The position numbers were made by a program, and so were the translations under genes. Below are positions 5,485 through 7,092 of a stretch of 7,092 bases of DNA, piece by piece; within the stretch, counting starts at the first letter, position 1, and each line of letters starts with the position of its first letter. This stretch comes from an uncultured Collinsella sp. Lineage in GTDB: Bacteria; Actinomycetota; Coriobacteriia; Coriobacteriales; Coriobacteriaceae. The DNA lies in contig CAKUHM010000073.1 of NCBI GenBank assembly GCA_934655835.1, positions 1-7,092 of the forward strand, in the 5' to 3' direction. The notes under the pieces are model-generated. The model was not told the origin of the DNA. It saw nothing but the letters and a program-made list of their open reading frames with translations, and searched no databases.

Positions 5485-6908
5485 GAATCTGTTTGGTACT
5501 CGAGGGTTGCTACCCCTATGTGCACGGCGGCGTATCTACCTGGATGCATGGCTATATCCAGGCCATGCCCGAGCACGAGTTCGTGCTGTGGGTGATCGGC
5601 GCGCATGCTGCCGACCGCGGCAAGTTTGTCTACGAGTTGCCCGGCAACGTGGTCGAGGTGCACGAGGTATTTCTGGACGATGCCCTGCGGCTTTCGGGCG
5701 AGCAAGAAGAGGCCGACTTTAACGCCCGCGAGCGCGAGGCGCTGCGCCGCCTGGTGTCGCTCTCCAATCCGGACTGGGACGTGTTGTTCGATATCTTCCA
5801 GCGCCGTCGTGTGCATCCGCTCTCGTTTTTGCAGAGCCGCACCTTTATGGATATCTTTCGCGACGTGTGCCTGGCCGAGTACCCATACACGCCCTTTGCC
5901 GATGCATTCCACACCATGCGCTCCATGCTGCTGCCCGTGCTCTACCTGCTGGGCAGCGAGGTGCCGGTGGCCGATGTGTATCACGCCATCTCGACCGGCT
6001 ACGGCGGCCTGCTCGCCTGCCTGGGCTCAAGCGTTCACCAGGCTCCGGTGCTGCTGACCGAGCACGGCATTTATACCCGCGAGCGCGAGGAAGAGATCAT
6101 TCGCGCCGACTGGGTGGTGCCGTCGTTTAAGGACCGCTGGATTCGCTTTTTCTACCTGCTTTCGGAGGAGATCTACCGCCGCGCTTTCCGCGTGACGAGC
6201 TTGTTTCATAACGCCCGCAAGACGCAGATCGATATGGGCTGCGATGCTGACAAATGCCTGGTCATTCCCAATGGCATCCAGTTCGACCGCTTTAAGGACA
6301 TTCCCTTAAAGCCCGATGACGGCTGGGTGGACATTGGCGCGGTGGTGCGTCTGGCGCCCATCAAGGACGTTAAGACCATGATCTACGCCTTCTTTGAGCT
6401 GCACGAGCGGCTGCCGCAGGTGCGCCTGCACATTATGGGCGGTGTGGATGACGAGGAATATGCAGCCGAGTGCCATGCGCTCGTCGATACCCTGGGCGTG
6501 CGCGATCTGATCTTTACCGGCCGCGTGGACGTGGTTGAGTATATGCAAAAGCTCGACTTTACGATCCTGACGAGTATCTCCGAGGGCCAACCGCTCAGCG
6601 TGCTGGAGTCGCTCGCCGCGCGTCGCCCCTGCGTGACGACCGAGGTCGGCTGCTGTCGCGAGCTGCTGGAGGGCGCGCCTGGCGACGACTTTGGCGTGGC
6701 CGGCTTTGTGAGCCCGCCCATGTATCGCAAGGGCCTGGCCGACGCCATGGAGCGCATGTGCGCGAGCCGTGCCCGCCGGCTGGAGATGGGGGAGCGCGGT
6801 CAGCGCCGCGTGGCGACCTACTACCTGCACGAGCAAATGCTCGCCAACTATCGCGCGCTATACGACGAGACAGCCCGCGCGTTTAACCTGCCCAAGAAGG
6901 AGGTGTAG
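5481..6908 (+). CDS. pelF: PelF glycosyltransferase (GT4 family, Pel polymerase)
   Basis: This 475-residue cytoplasmic enzyme is the probable Pel polymerase, using a UDP-N-acetylhexosamine donor. The length is close to the usual PelF (about 500 residues). The N-terminal lobe opens with MRICLVLEGCYPYVHGGVSTW, where the glycine-rich GGVSTW (16-21) is the acceptor-side loop common in GT4 enzymes. E194-H195-G196 of LLTEHGIYTRER matches the conserved PelF N-terminal block. The C-terminal Rossmann lobe begins around VIPNGI (261-266) and contains TGRVD (346-350). The GT4 EX7E signature is intact (E368 to E376, EGQPLSVLE), so the enzyme should be active. The start forms ATGA with the stop of the deacetylase gene, and AAGGAGG at 5464-5470 lies ten bases upstream. 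No frameshift or damage is visible. This is the most secure call in the window. Confidence 0.95.
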   Translation: MRICLVLEGCYPYVHGGVSTWMHGYIQAMPEHEFVLWVIGAHAADRGKFVYELPGNVVEVHEVFLDDALRLSGEQEEADFNAREREALRRLVSLSNPDWDVLFDIFQRRRVHPLSFLQSRTFMDIFRDVCLAEYPYTPFADAFHTMRSMLLPVLYLLGSEVPVADVYHAISTGYGGLLACLGSSVHQAPVLLTEHGIYTREREEEIIRADWVVPSFKDRWIRFFYLLSEEIYRRAFRVTSLFHNARKTQIDMGCDADKCLVIPNGIQFDRFKDIPLKPDDGWVDIGAVVRLAPIKDVKTMIYAFFELHERLPQVRLHIMGGVDDEEYAAECHALVDTLGVRDLIFTGRVDVVEYMQKLDFTILTSISEGQPLSVLESLAARRPCVTTEVGCCRELLEGAPGDDFGVAGFVSPPMYRKGLADAMERMCASRARRLEMGERGQRRVATYYLHEQMLANYRALYDETARAFNLPKKEV

Positions 6909-6911
6909 CCG

Positions 6912-7092
6912 ATGGCCGGAATCGGATTTGAGCTCAAGCGCCTGTTTAAACGCAAGGGCCTGTTTGCGACGATGCGCGCCTATGGCTACGCCGGCATTGT
7001 GTGCACGGGCCCCATGCTGCTGGGCGTGTTGCTGCAAGCGGGCATTCTGATGCTGTGCGGCGCGTGGGGCGTGGACCGTGCCAACCAAGACC
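6912..7092 (+). CDS. pelG: PelG-like polysaccharide transporter, N-terminal part (cut by the window edge)
   Basis: The first 60 codons are present. They open with MAGIGFELKRLF, then a basic stretch, then RAYGYAGIVCTGPMLLG, the characteristic start of PelG. The first membrane helix spans about residues 26-50. PelG is a large multi-helix protein of the MOP/MATE flippase superfamily that is thought to carry the Pel chain across the cytoplasmic membrane with PelD, PelE and PelF. A nearly ideal AAGGAGGTG (6897-6905) overlaps the end of pelF and places GGAGG eight bases before ATG 6912. Only three bases separate the two genes. The frame is open to the right edge, so nothing can be said about the rest of the protein. 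Confidence 0.93.
   Translation, partial: MAGIGFELKRLFKRKGLFATMRAYGYAGIVCTGPMLLGVLLQAGILMLCGAWGVDRANQD

Overview
The window carries the 5' part of a Pel-type exopolysaccharide operon of the kind found in Gram-positive (monoderm) bacteria. Five plus-strand genes lie head to tail: pelD (567-2705), pelE (2702-3607), a pelA-like deacetylase (3604-5484), pelF (5481-6908) and the first 60 codons of pelG (6912 to the right edge). The DNA is GC-rich with strong GGAGG-type ribosome binding sites. No outer-membrane parts (PelB or PelC) lie between the genes. The protein style suggests a high-GC actinobacterium, possibly a Coriobacteriia member such as Collinsella; that assignment is an inference from general appearance, not from a search.

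Layout. Bases 2-220 hold the 3' end of an unrecognised gene that enters from the left. Bases 221-566 are non-coding and contain the likely operon promoter (-35 TTGACA at 504-509, extended -10 near 524-532). They also hold several dyad symmetries: a long imperfect inverted repeat (296-314 with 400-417), several short ones, and a perfect 13-bp dyad (510-522) inside the promoter spacer. From 567 onward coding is continuous. The first three junctions are 4-base stop/start overlaps (TTGA, ATGA, ATGA) and the fourth is a 3-base gap, so the genes are very probably co-transcribed and translationally coupled.

How the genes fit together. By analogy with the Pseudomonas and Bacillus systems, PelF (a GT4-type glycosyltransferase) polymerises a UDP-N-acetylhexosamine in the cytoplasm, and PelG (a multi-spanning membrane protein) moves the chain across the membrane. 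PelD and PelE form the membrane complex that switches synthesis on when c-di-GMP binds PelD. The PelA-like protein, anchored outside the membrane, deacetylates the polymer. PelD shows an intact RxxD inhibitory-site motif (RESD, 647-650) five residues before a ruined GGDEF motif (DGDVL, 656-660), as expected for a c-di-GMP receptor rather than a cyclase.

The most distinctive points are the sugar-epimerase-like (SDR) domain fused to the N-terminus of PelD, apparently without its catalytic residues; the lack of a glycoside hydrolase domain in the PelA-like protein; and the dyad-rich promoter region.
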